This document shows positions 1-7,905 of a DNA stretch of 64,000 bases, in pieces. The first letter of the stretch is position 1, and each line of letters starts with the position of its first letter. A program made the position numbers and the translations under genes. The notes beneath the pieces were generated by a model, which was not told where the DNA came from, ran no database searches, and saw only the letters and a list, made by a program, of their open reading frames with translations. The stretch lies in the NCBI RefSeq assembly GCF_902833055.1, contig NZ_CADFEJ010000015.1:103723-167722 (forward strand), given 5' to 3'. Source of the DNA: Burkholderia territorii (GTDB lineage Bacteria; Pseudomonadota; Gammaproteobacteria; Burkholderiales; Burkholderiaceae).

Positions 1-565
1 GTCTGTGGAGCCAGAAGGGGTTGTCGTTGTTGCGATTCGATTTATCAACTGCTTGAAGCTGGACGCAGTGCAGCGGACAAGCGGCGACGCAATCAATCGC
101 CCATAGCAGACGGTTATATTTTGGCCGCTCTGAACTCTCATCCTGCGCGTAGCAAATCGGACAGAACCGTTCGATTGGCGACAACAGCTTGGTCGGCGGG
201 ACAACCGCCTTCAAAGGAACGAGAGTGTGGAGTTGGAGGTCGTTGCGGCCCGTCGCGTGGTTGAGCGCTTTGGCCCAACTGTCGGCCAACTCTGTCACTC
301 CAGACGTCGCCAGCCCGTAGCAGTAGCATGCCATCTTCGCGCGCCATCCTGGTGACCCTGACCCAATTAACGGCACGACTGAGCGAAAGGCTAGCGTCCA
401 CGGAAGCATGCGATGGTCCTCGCTCAGACGACGGAAGTAGCTGGCGAGGTCTTCCAGGTCGTCACCGCTGTGACCCTCAGGGTTCAGCGAAAACAATGCC
501 GACCGGGGCGGCGCATCTTCCGGCCAGCCGCCGGGTCTGCATGCAGGACTCGTCAACGCTGTCAT
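1..565 (-). CDS. tniQ: TniQ/TnsD-family target-selection protein (partial, runs off left edge)
   Basis: The visible 188 residues run off the window, so this is a partial gene. The start ATG overlaps the TGA of the upstream ATPase gene as ATGA, which fixes the start and implies translational coupling. The mark of the TniQ/TnsD family is a zinc-finger region: C135-P-I-C138, then a conserved W155, then C163-P-L-H166. TniQ proteins recognise the target site and recruit the TnsC-type ATPase and transposase, so this is the targeting subunit of the operon at 562-5315. The C-terminal part, which would separate a short TniQ from a long sequence-specific TnsD, lies outside the window. The family call is firm; the target specificity is unknown. 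Confidence 0.85.
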   Translation of the reverse strand, partial: MTALTSPACRPGGWPEDAPPRSALFSLNPEGHSGDDLEDLASYFRRLSEDHRMLPWTLAFRSVVPLIGSGSPGWRAKMACYCYGLATSGVTELADSWAKALNHATGRNDLQLHTLVPLKAVVPPTKLLSPIERFCPICYAQDESSERPKYNRLLWAIDCVAACPLHCVQLQAVDKSNRNNDNPFWLHR

Positions 566-1614
566 CCGTGCACCCTCCCATTGATTTTGCGTCGCGACTG
601 TTCTTCTAGCAGCAGTACGTTTCGAATATCTTGCTCGGTGGCGTAGTCGTGTTCGCGTTCCATCTGAAGGAACGGTTGGACCTCGGCCTCGCCCACCATC
701 GTGTCTCGAGCAATCTTCCGCTGAGCTTCTTTCGACGGCATGCTCTTCAAGAGGAACGCATCGTTCCATACCTTTCGTGCACTTTCCCAGCATCGTCCGG
801 CGGCGCCCATCAGCACATCGACTGTAGCGCCAGGCAAGCCGAACGTCCCGGCGAAGAGATACTCAAGCCGGTTCTCGATGTCGATTTCGAACGCATACGG
901 TAGGTGCGCGAGCAACGACTTCACGAACGTGCAGTATTCCGTGAAATCTTCGTCGGTCTGGAAATATCTGGGGTAGTGAACGACGCCGATACGCCGTGCC
1001 AACTGCGCGGACGCGAGCACGAGCTGCTCGCATCCGTATGCGCCGAGTAGAAGGAGGTTGAATCCAGCCCGATTCGACAATGACTTCAGCAAATTCCCGT
1101 ACTGGAGTGGGTCAGTCAGGGAGTTGGTGAAATGCACCGCCTCGTCGAGTATCAGGTGCTTCACCTCGCGGCGTCTAAGCGCTCGTTCGAACATCAGTCG
1201 GCTGTTCCGAATAGGGTCAGTGGGCTCACCGACATTCTCGAGTAACACGGGTCCGTCCAAAGAGCTGGGCGCCATCAGGTCTGCACAGAGGCGGTTGTAG
1301 AGAAGGTTGAAGTTGAATTCACCTCTGTCAGCGGCATCGACTTCGCTCATCACGGCGGGAATAATGTGACGTTTCTCCTGCATCTGTATCGGATACCGAG
1401 ATAAGAGGCTCTGCAACTGCTTGCGTCCAAAGGTAGTCTTCCCCACTCCCGGCGGCCCCACGACCAGCGTGATGGATAGCCCTGCACCCGCAGTCATGCG
1501 GCTGCGAACTTCATGCATCACCGCATCGAGATTTCGATGCGGAACACAGGTTGCCTTCATGTACGCCGCCTTGTCCTCCGGCGCGCCGACGACGGCCTGT
1601 TCGCGCGTAATCAT
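562..1614 (-). CDS. tnsC: TnsC/TniB-like AAA+ ATPase of a Tn7-like transposon
   Basis: A 350-aa AAA+ ATPase acting as the switch between target selector and transposase. The Walker A motif is G53-PPGVGKTT61 and the Walker B motif is LILDE at residues 154-158. Size and motifs fit the TniB/TnsC group. A strong ribosome-binding site (GGAGG about 6 nt before the ATG) supports the start. The gene begins 18 bp after the transposase gene and its stop overlaps the tniQ start, so it sits in the same operon. In this family the ATP-bound form polymerises on target DNA and activates the transposase; that role is inferred from the family. Confidence 0.88.
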   Translation of the reverse strand: MITREQAVVGAPEDKAAYMKATCVPHRNLDAVMHEVRSRMTAGAGLSITLVVGPPGVGKTTFGRKQLQSLLSRYPIQMQEKRHIIPAVMSEVDAADRGEFNFNLLYNRLCADLMAPSSLDGPVLLENVGEPTDPIRNSRLMFERALRRREVKHLILDEAVHFTNSLTDPLQYGNLLKSLSNRAGFNLLLLGAYGCEQLVLASAQLARRIGVVHYPRYFQTDEDFTEYCTFVKSLLAHLPYAFEIDIENRLEYLFAGTFGLPGATVDVLMGAAGRCWESARKVWNDAFLLKSMPSKEAQRKIARDTMVGEAEVQPFLQMEREHDYATEQDIRNVLLLEEQSRRKINGRVHG

Positions 1615-1632
1615 GGTCGACCTCCATGTTGA

Positions 1633-4563
1633 TTAAATGGGATTCCTAACTGGTAAACGGGAATAGTCGATTTTGAAGCGGCCGGCAGTAGGGGATGTGT
1701 TCGAAGGCGCCGCGTCGTTAGTCCGACGCGGAAAGCTCGTCGATGGAGCATCATCGGCACGCCCCTCATCATGTGAGGCAGATAAGTTGTATTCCGCCGG
1801 AGCGTCGGCGCCGTCAGTTGCGGAAAATTCAGGTATTCCCTCGGAGCTTTCGACTTCTGTCAGATGCGGCTTGCCGTAGATGAGCCGCGTAGCACCGGTC
1901 ACATCGGCAGCCACAGGGATGTTGTGCTCGGCGAGCACGCCGCGCAGAACACTCTCAAAGCTACTCTCGGGCGCAGCGCGCAGGCGTAGACGCACTTCGT
2001 ACAATGCGTACCGAAGTTCAATTTGGGTCAATTGCCGGTACTGCATAAGTAACCTCGAGACGCATTTGACCCAGTGGCCGTCGATGCATGCATACGCGAC
2101 GCATACGTTCCACATGTCTATGCGTACTTCGACCTTCTTCTTGTTACGACGGCCAGCAAACTCATCGGCCCAGTACCAGATGCGCCCGACCTTGATGCCC
2201 ATCTGATTGTCGATTTCCCGAACACCTCCGCGGCTGACGGGTATCAACGTCTGCAGCATGAAGCGCTCGTCATAGGGCCTCAAACGTGTCAGCCGACGCC
2301 CGGTCACCACGAAGCGGTTATTCATGTACTCATCCGGCGTGTGGTCATGGGCTGGGTGCCGCCGCTCGCGGTTGTACTCGACGAAGAAAAAATAGTCGAG
2401 AAGCCCGTGCAGTTCGACAAACGTGAGATGGTCCGCTCGCATAGGGTCAACAGACTGTGTCAACGTTCTGACATGCTGCATGGCCTTCGTGGTTCCTACC
2501 AGGTCGTGAATCAGTAGCTGATTGGTCACACCGAAGAGGCGCTCTATGACGCTGCCGAAACGAGACTCGTGTGCCGGGCGAAATTCGAGCGTAATGTCAT
2601 TCAGGTCACAAAAATTATCGAAGGCGTTCGAGTGAAACTCCTTCCCGTTGTCGCAGACCAGGAAGTCGGGAACGCGCTTGTGCATGGCAACCATGGCTCG
2701 CATCGCCATCATGCAACTGACGGTGCTCGGCGGATGAGCCGAAAGGTAGAAAGCCAGGACCGCGCGCGTTTCGGCGTCAATCACGATGGTGAGCCACGGC
2801 CTCAGTCTGTAAATTCTGCCGCCATGGCCGCGGACCTTGATGATGATGTCGAGCTTTGTATGGTCGATATGGACTCTATGGAACGGACGGCCTCCATGTA
2901 TCTTGTCACCGCGGTGTAGATACCATACGGCAGGCTCCTTGTTGTATGCCCAGCGGTCGCCTTCGCGTGAGCGAACGTCACGGAAAACTCCTGAGCGCTG
3001 ATAGAAAGTATTGGGCGAGCATGGCTTGGCGCCTCGCTCGCGACAGAGGCGAACGAAGGCATCGTATGAGTGCCTTCCGGACGGATTCGTTGGGTTGTTC
3101 GCGCTGAGCGCAACCTCACGAATTAGCGCCAGCACCTCGTCAAGGATTTGTGGCCCCCTTCCGCCTGGGCGTCGCGGGATGAGCGCTAGCATTTGAAGCG
3201 GCCGAGATTCGCCGGCGCTACGAATTTTTTGTTGCCACCGCTGAATTGTGCGGGCGCTGTAGGGATGCGGTATGTCGGTGTGTTCCAGCTGTTTGACCAG
3301 CTGAAAACGTCGCCGGGCAGTTTGTATCTGCTTGTCGGTGATGAAGGCGCATTGAGCAAGCAGTTCTTCGGTCGACTTCGGTGTCGACAGCAGGTGGATA
3401 TCGTCCTGAAGCAACTGCTGGAACCGCATTTCAGGCATCTCTTCGAACACGCGGGATTCGGAGTCTCGATAGAGGACCTTGCCGGCCGGCATTGCCGTTA
3501 CGGTGTAAACGTCCGGCTTTCCGCGAAACATAAACTCGGTGCCGACGTCGACTGTCATCACGAAGTGTGTAGATACCGTATGAGGTGGAGGTCGACGCCA
3601 TTTCACAGCGTCGAGCTGCTCCAAGCTTGAACAAATGACGACGGACGATGGGTCCGAAAGGTCGTCGTAGTCCAGGTCGACGAACAGACGCTTATCTGCG
3701 ATGGCTTGTAGGACATCATCGACGCGAAATTTGCCCGGCGGTGTCGGCAGCACAAGCGGCTCGTTCCACGGCGTTCGGTCGGTAAATGCAAGGGCGAAAA
3801 GGGCGGCCATGCTCATTGCTCCGCGCTTTCTGACGATGCGGTCGATTGCTGACCAGGCATCCTCCGTCAACACCGACATCTCGTTGTCGAGATACGTGCG
3901 AAGATGACTGAGATTCTCAATGAACCGTGGATTATGCTCGGCAGAGGAGCGCAGACAAAACGTGATTCCGAGCGCCTTGAAATATTCTTCTCGCTCTGGA
4001 CAGTGCCACGTTGCGTCGTCTTCCGATTTAAAAAAACGAAACGGATACTTCTTCGCAAGCGCAACCAGCTTCTCCTCGTTTTTCCACTCTTCGACGAAGG
4101 GGCCGTCTGGTGTCAAGCGAAAGATGTCCGGCGTATACGGCACCGTATGCGTGTATTCGGTGACCTTGCCGCGCCGAGACGTTCGCCGGATTTTTGTTGG
4201 GATGCCTACTTGCGGTGGCTGGCTGTAATGTTCGCGTGTTGTCCCATCCAGGTCGTAGCGGAATACCGCTGGAAACTCGACATTCTTGCTTTCGGTCGCA
4301 ACACGGTTGTGTAATTTGAGCGATGTGTAGCGTGTGACGACGTTGCGTGCGCGCCCTCCAACACGTCGTGAAGGCGATTCCCTTCGCGCTCGGATGATGT
4401 ATTTCCGTCCCTCCTCCGGAGTGCCCCATTCATCCATAACGGCGAGGAGTTCTTCATCGGAGAACGGTTTTGCTAAGCCGCCCGGGCGCTTTTCGAGCCA
4501 GAGCGCCTCGGTCCGTTGCCACGTCGAGAGCGGCGGAAGTCTGACCGGAAGCTCGATGGTCAT
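1633..4563 (-). CDS. Fused TnsA-TnsB transposase (endonuclease plus DDE integrase)
   Basis: A 976-aa protein joining both Tn7 transposase activities. The N-terminal part (about 30-230) looks like a TnsA restriction-type endonuclease, with TPD146 and E159-W-K161 forming a PD-(D/E)xK pattern. The middle has helix-turn-helix-like DNA-binding segments. The C-terminal part is the retroviral-integrase fold of TnsB/TniA, with D567 (in HIDHT), D638 (in CDNGKEF) and E674 (in SVIERLFG), and 35 residues between the last two. TnsA cuts the 5' ends and TnsB the 3' ends, so a fusion predicts cut-and-paste transposition. The start at 4563 is preferred over an in-frame ATG at 4665 because it overlaps the upstream stop as ATGA, like the tnsC-tniQ junction. 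TnsAB fusions are known in some Tn7-like elements. The TnsA assignment is by motif only. Confidence 0.85.
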   Translation of the reverse strand: MTIELPVRLPPLSTWQRTEALWLEKRPGGLAKPFSDEELLAVMDEWGTPEEGRKYIIRARRESPSRRVGGRARNVVTRYTSLKLHNRVATESKNVEFPAVFRYDLDGTTREHYSQPPQVGIPTKIRRTSRRGKVTEYTHTVPYTPDIFRLTPDGPFVEEWKNEEKLVALAKKYPFRFFKSEDDATWHCPEREEYFKALGITFCLRSSAEHNPRFIENLSHLRTYLDNEMSVLTEDAWSAIDRIVRKRGAMSMAALFALAFTDRTPWNEPLVLPTPPGKFRVDDVLQAIADKRLFVDLDYDDLSDPSSVVICSSLEQLDAVKWRRPPPHTVSTHFVMTVDVGTEFMFRGKPDVYTVTAMPAGKVLYRDSESRVFEEMPEMRFQQLLQDDIHLLSTPKSTEELLAQCAFITDKQIQTARRRFQLVKQLEHTDIPHPYSARTIQRWQQKIRSAGESRPLQMLALIPRRPGGRGPQILDEVLALIREVALSANNPTNPSGRHSYDAFVRLCRERGAKPCSPNTFYQRSGVFRDVRSREGDRWAYNKEPAVWYLHRGDKIHGGRPFHRVHIDHTKLDIIIKVRGHGGRIYRLRPWLTIVIDAETRAVLAFYLSAHPPSTVSCMMAMRAMVAMHKRVPDFLVCDNGKEFHSNAFDNFCDLNDITLEFRPAHESRFGSVIERLFGVTNQLLIHDLVGTTKAMQHVRTLTQSVDPMRADHLTFVELHGLLDYFFFVEYNRERRHPAHDHTPDEYMNNRFVVTGRRLTRLRPYDERFMLQTLIPVSRGGVREIDNQMGIKVGRIWYWADEFAGRRNKKKVEVRIDMWNVCVAYACIDGHWVKCVSRLLMQYRQLTQIELRYALYEVRLRLRAAPESSFESVLRGVLAEHNIPVAADVTGATRLIYGKPHLTEVESSEGIPEFSATDGADAPAEYNLSASHDEGRADDAPSTSFPRRTNDAAPSNTSPTAGRFKIDYSRLPVRNPI

Positions 4564-5315
4564 TTCGCGCTTCCCGTCGAGGCCGACCAATTGCGAATGT
4601 GTGACAGTCGACGACGCCCACCGTCGGTCTTGAAGATGCGAATCGTCAGGCAAACCCGTTCCCACTGGTCGTGCGAGGTGTAGAGGTTTGTCAGCACACC
4701 GACATCGTCAGGTGGCCCCGGCTGCCGTTTCTTCATAGAGGCTGAAGCCAGCCACCTGTTGGCCGCGAGCGTTATCCTGTCCTGAGGGCCGTCGTTGAGG
4801 TATGTTCGCCATGCCACGACCGTGGAGCGGCTCGAAGCAACACGGAAGGTTCCGCTCTCGGTGAACATCGTAACTACTACAGACATGAAATTCGGCGCAC
4901 GGACCGTCGCCTCGTGCAAGCTACTTGGGGGCGATAACGTCACTTCGACAATCTTGTCGAAGCCATGGGACTTCACAAGAACCAATGGGGCAATCGGGGT
5001 TTCATGCGAATCCTTGACCAGCCGCACTGTTTTAGAAGGACGGTCCAATACATCCGGATGTTCCGATGGCGTCAGGGCCGAGGTTCGGCACAATCGCGCA
5101 ATGCTGCAGGGACATTGCGGGTCTTGCCGATTCTTCCTTTCGTCCGGACTTGGCCCGGGCGCTGGCATACGAGGCATGCCTGGTGTGCGTGACGTGCGTG
5201 ATGTGCGCTCGATAGCAATCCGAGATTGCGACGCAAGCGCGCTGAAGGATGCCAGCCGACAGGCGAAATCGTTAAGCTGGTTGGTGAACGATGACCGGCA
5301 CGTTTTAGTGTGCAT
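4560..5315 (-). CDS. Unknown 251-aa protein, first gene of the Tn7-like operon
   Basis: This gene heads the transposition operon. Its TGA overlaps the ATG of the transposase gene by 4 bp, and its own ATG at 5315 is preceded by GGAG at about 7 nt. The first 90 residues are rich in Ser, Arg and Pro with a Cys-Pro-Cys segment. The remainder alternates short hydrophobic strands with charged turns, suggesting a small beta-rich domain, and the end is basic. No catalytic motif or family was recognised. In Tn7 this position belongs to tnsA, but the endonuclease motifs are already in the next protein, so this is an extra component. The reading frame extends upstream to 5663 with low-complexity sequence that is probably not translated. 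Confidence 0.55.
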   Translation of the reverse strand: MHTKTCRSSFTNQLNDFACRLASFSALASQSRIAIERTSRTSRTPGMPRMPAPGPSPDERKNRQDPQCPCSIARLCRTSALTPSEHPDVLDRPSKTVRLVKDSHETPIAPLVLVKSHGFDKIVEVTLSPPSSLHEATVRAPNFMSVVVTMFTESGTFRVASSRSTVVAWRTYLNDGPQDRITLAANRWLASASMKKRQPGPPDDVGVLTNLYTSHDQWERVCLTIRIFKTDGGRRRLSHIRNWSASTGSAK

Positions 5316-5363
5316 GTTGTTCTCCGCGAATGAACGTCGAGTCGACTCGCATCCGCCTCGCTG

Positions 5364-5377
5364 CACAGTTAACTGTG
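5364..5377. promoter_or_regulatory. 14-bp perfect palindrome upstream of the transposition operon
   Basis: CACAGTTAACTGTG is a perfect dyad centred about 56 bp before the start codon of the first operon gene. A palindrome in that position is a plausible operator for a dimeric regulator of transposition. No regulator gene is adjacent, and the role is inferred from position alone. Confidence 0.4.
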
Positions 5378-5853
5378 TGCCGGCGAAACACGGACGAGAT
5401 GACACTCTCGCCGCTCGCTGACGGCGAAAATGCCTTAACGGCGACAGTTGTCTCCGGCCCGGGTCTACGACAATCCGGTCGCGAGCCTCGCTGCCCAGAG
5501 CCGGCCGCTGTGGTTGGCTTTGCCGGGAGCGATGAGAGGAGAAGGTGGGGTCCCGAGCGGGCCGAATGGCGGGGGCGGAGAGGCGAGGAAACCGGGGGAA
5601 CTGATGGCGAGAAAACAGGGTCGAGTTTTTATTTTGATATTCCGCTCGAGTTGGGGCGACCAACGCGGGTCAACATGCTGAGAAACGCGAGACGGTGGGG
5701 GATTTTCACTGAAACTTTGGCGCATTTGAGAAAGGCTCCGCGCTCGTTTAGGGCGAGCAAAGTCTTTGACGCCTGATAGCTCCCGTGAGAAAATTTGACT
5801 GCCAGTCGTGGTTTTCTCTTTTGGGGAGCCACCAGGGTCGCGGTTCAAGTTCG

Positions 5854-5914
5854 CTTGGGCTTAGCGACCCTTTCTCGTTTCTGGGGACGAAAAAGCACGG
5901 TCGCTAAGCCCAAG
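5854..5914. repeat. 16-bp perfect inverted repeat with 29-nt loop
   Basis: CTTGGGCTTAGCGACC at 5854-5869 is exactly repeated in inverted orientation at 5899-5914. The arms are long for a typical terminator loop of this size, and no T-run follows either arm. It could be a recombination or protein-binding site, a remnant of a small mobile element, or a strong cruciform between the transposition operon and the HAD genes. Confidence 0.6.
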
Positions 5915-6024
5915 TTGGCCGGTTCGGTGGGGTAGGTTTAAGCAGCTTCCGGTGACGAGCCTCCTGGGGGCGAAGAGATGCTAAATTCTAAAACTGCAAC
6001 TTCTCCTTGTATACCGGTTTGGCA

Positions 6025-6095
6025 CGACAATATCATTCGAAAATGGTCTGTCACTTTAGTCGACAATTGCGATTTTCTGAATATATATCGACAAT
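6025..6095 (+). repeat. Cluster of three CGACAAT motifs (possible TnsB-binding sites)
   Basis: CGACAAT occurs in the same orientation at 6025-6031, 6061-6067 and 6089-6095; the last two share TCGACAATT. A fourth copy lies at 5468-5474. Tn7-like ends carry several direct transposase-binding sites beside the tnsA gene, and the CGACAA core also occurs in the end-like repeats near 31.9-32.0 kb. No clear terminal ACA follows, so this may be a decayed end, an internal binding array or chance. Confidence 0.35.
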
Positions 6096-6096
6096 T

Positions 6097-6684
6097 TCAC
6101 TCTTCTCGATGGTCGGCTGATGGGCTCTCCGTCAATTGACGAACAGCGATTTCCCGCCCATTTTGTATTGATGGAATCGGCACGGGCTGCCGGTCTATTT
6201 TGTCAAATGCGGCTCGTCTCCATTGGGAGTGCAAGCGTTTCTTGAGCGCTCTCATTGCCGAGGGGCACGATAAGCCCGTTTCCTCATTGACCAGCAGCAG
6301 TTGAGGGAGCAGGCTCTCACCGTATCGGGCGGAGCTGTTGTCGAGGACTAAAAGCTCGTTTGTCGGCACACCGATGTGTCTTTCCGCTTCGCGTACCCGA
6401 TTGGGCAGTGGTTCTTCACGAATTCCACCCACGAGTGTGGTGCCTACTACCCGTGACCGAATGGGTGCAGGTAAGAGTTCGAGACAAGTGTCCACGGTGA
6501 GATAGTAGGTCCACCATGTGTTGAGCACGATGGTGGCCTCTGGACAGCCTTCAAATGCATTCTCCAGCGCTGGCGCATACTCGAAGGCCCTATGGCTGGA
6601 CCAAAGCAACTCGGGGGTGCGGCGATATCGATACTGGAGATGGTTGGGATGAAGAACACCATCGAAGTTCAGGTAGACGAGCAT
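6097..6684 (-). CDS. HAD_SAK-type protein lacking the nucleophilic Asp (copy 1)
   Basis: A 195-aa protein of the HAD group found in 'Swiss army knife' RNA-repair and defence contexts (HAD_SAK_2-like). The N-terminal motif is LNFDGVLHP, where the usual form is LDFDGVL. The nucleophilic Asp is Asn at residue 6, while the second Asp (D8) is kept. Later segments VLNTWW and LLVLDNS match HAD core strands. The start has AGAGG about 6 nt upstream. It lies 8 bp downstream of a second member of the same family, so the two form an operon. With the nucleophile missing, phosphatase activity is doubtful and binding or immunity roles are possible. The function is unknown. Confidence 0.75.
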   Translation of the reverse strand: MLVYLNFDGVLHPNHLQYRYRRTPELLWSSHRAFEYAPALENAFEGCPEATIVLNTWWTYYLTVDTCLELLPAPIRSRVVGTTLVGGIREEPLPNRVREAERHIGVPTNELLVLDNSSARYGESLLPQLLLVNEETGLSCPSAMRALKKRLHSQWRRAAFDKIDRQPVPIPSIQNGREIAVRQLTESPSADHREE

Positions 6685-6692
6685 ACATGCCT

Positions 6693-7247
6693 CTATGCAA
6701 GAAAATCGGAATCCTCATCGATAGCGGCAACGCTGGCATCCAGCAACTGCACGATGCGGTCGACAATCTCGCCTATCTCTCGGGTGCCCATCGCTTTCGT
6801 CACGTGCACCGCTTGAGCCAGGTACTCGTACGGAATTGCATACGGTGACGCGTCAACTATTGCGAGGCGAGCCGGGCATCGTCGCCGTATGTCGGCGCGC
6901 AGGATGTCGATGCGAGACGCAGTGGTGCTGCGCCTGTGCGAGCGATTGCCAGGCATCGTCGCGCCGATGGTCGTGCATGCAATTTCGTCGGGGAGCAGAC
7001 TGACGAGGTTTCGATAGCCAACGTCGCAGACCCATCGTGAGTTGATAACGACAGATACGTTTGGTAGGCCAGCGAGTAGACGCGAAATTGCAGGCAGTAG
7101 GGGGAGCGGGGTGACGCGCGGCGGTTGATGCTGGCAGCGCCGCGGTCTGATGTCGGCGGGACGGTGCGCAAACAGGACGCCCTCAATGCCGAGGTACATG
7201 ACTTGAGCCATGGTCGCGTGGTTCCGGTAGCCGCCGGGGTTGGACAT
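6693..7247 (-). CDS. HAD_SAK-type protein with fully degenerate motif I (copy 2)
   Basis: A 184-aa paralogue of the downstream gene. Its motif I reads LGIEGVLF, so both HAD aspartates are changed (G20 and E22). The rest keeps the family layout, including VVINSRW and LAIVDASPY. An internal ATG at 7211 gives a product starting right before motif I and is an alternative start. The gene is transcribed first in a two-gene leftward operon, divergent from the DUF6471 gene 118 bp away. The degenerate active site predicts a non-catalytic protein, perhaps a partner of copy 1. Neither substrate nor phenotype can be read from the sequence. Confidence 0.7.
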   Translation of the reverse strand: MSNPGGYRNHATMAQVMYLGIEGVLFAHRPADIRPRRCQHQPPRVTPLPLLPAISRLLAGLPNVSVVINSRWVCDVGYRNLVSLLPDEIACTTIGATMPGNRSHRRSTTASRIDILRADIRRRCPARLAIVDASPYAIPYEYLAQAVHVTKAMGTREIGEIVDRIVQLLDASVAAIDEDSDFLA

Positions 7248-7336
7248 ATCCTAGAGAAGCGGTCCAAACTCGTGGAGGCGGGCGATAATGACGAGACTCT
7301 TTGGGGGCGATTCTTTTACTTTTCTTGAAAGAGTCG

Positions 7337-7354
7337 TGTGTGCTTCCTCACACA
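7337..7354. promoter_or_regulatory. Imperfect palindromic site upstream of the DUF6471 gene
   Basis: TGTGTGCTTCCTCACACA lies 11 bp before the DUF6471 start. Its reverse complement begins TGTGTGAGGAA, which recurs at 7965 just after the gene. The site is a candidate operator in the divergent promoter region shared with the HAD genes. Confidence 0.4.
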
Positions 7355-7365
7355 GAAAATAGTGC

Positions 7366-7905
7366 ATGTCAGTGCAATTTCAAGTCAAACTTGCCTCCGG
7401 CGCGGAAAACGGTTGGGCCAAGCTCGCGTCTCGCGCAGCCCGGGTGGTGCTCGCGCGACAAGATATGAGCTACACGGAACTAGCCGGCGAACTCGCGAAG
7501 CTTGGCGTCACGGAGTCAGCACACGCTATCGAGGCGAAGGTTTCGAGGGGGACGTTCCGGTTCGCCTTCTTTTTGCAGCTCATCGCCGGCTCGCGCACGG
7601 ACTGCCCATATTTGTGGGCGGATGCTCTGTCCTCAACCGAGACATGGCAGGCCCGGTCATCCACAGTATTCGCTGCAGAGATGACGGGGCAACCTTGGCT
7701 CAACTGGCAGATGTTATCGAATCGCCTGCAGGAAATCGGCGTTAGCCTTCCGTCCGAATCGCTGCAAGCCCAAATCGAGAGCGGCTCGTTCGCGACAACA
7801 TTGTTTCTTCAATGCGCGACTGTGTGCCGCTTTGAGAGCATCTACCGCTTTCTGGACACTTCCGAGCTTCATCGCGTCGCATTGGCGAACTCACCACAAT
7901 CGTAA
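7366..7905 (+). CDS. Tandem DUF6471 protein
   Basis: A 179-aa protein with two copies of the DUF6471 domain, at about residues 17-80 and 94-155. Both copies show the same pattern: W, then an LA-RQ/LQEIG helix region, an I(E/Q)xK(V/I)SRG-like segment and FxxxFFLQ. The second copy is more diverged, with ESGSFATTLFLQC in place of SRGTFRFAFFLQL. DUF6471 proteins are small, helix-turn-helix-like in appearance, and common in proteobacterial mobile elements; their role is not established. The flanking inverted TGTGTGAGGAA sites and the divergent position to the HAD operon suggest a regulator, which is inference. Confidence 0.75.
   Translation: MSVQFQVKLASGAENGWAKLASRAARVVLARQDMSYTELAGELAKLGVTESAHAIEAKVSRGTFRFAFFLQLIAGSRTDCPYLWADALSSTETWQARSSTVFAAEMTGQPWLNWQMLSNRLQEIGVSLPSESLQAQIESGSFATTLFLQCATVCRFESIYRFLDTSELHRVALANSPQS

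Larger units (their letters stand above)
5316..6096. other. Non-coding 0.8-kb region upstream of the transposition operon
   Basis: No convincing gene is seen. The region holds a 14-bp palindrome, a 16-bp inverted repeat and a cluster of CGACAAT motifs, listed separately. It should contain the promoter of the leftward operon and the 3' end of the HAD-protein transcript. The stretch around 5510-5620 is strongly purine-rich on the + strand. Open frames here have low-complexity translations and were not called. Confidence 0.6.

Noticed and set aside
15..40. TTGTCGTTGTTGCG similar to the right-end repeats
   Set aside because: It lies inside the conserved reading frame of tniQ and occurs once.
4564..4665. 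N-terminal extension of the transposase from an ATG at 4665
   Set aside because: The ATG at 4563 overlaps the upstream stop as ATGA, as in the next junction, and has GGGAAG before it. The extension overlaps the upstream gene by 100 bp.
5465..5848. 127-codon minus-strand frame upstream of the transposition operon
   Set aside because: Low-complexity Pro/Ser/Arg sequence, no ribosome-binding site and no motif.
6049..6070. TGTCACTTTAGTCGACAATT as a left transposon end facing right
   Set aside because: It begins with TGT, but does not match the 32005 end in sequence or in the distance to the first repeat, and no five-base duplication was found.
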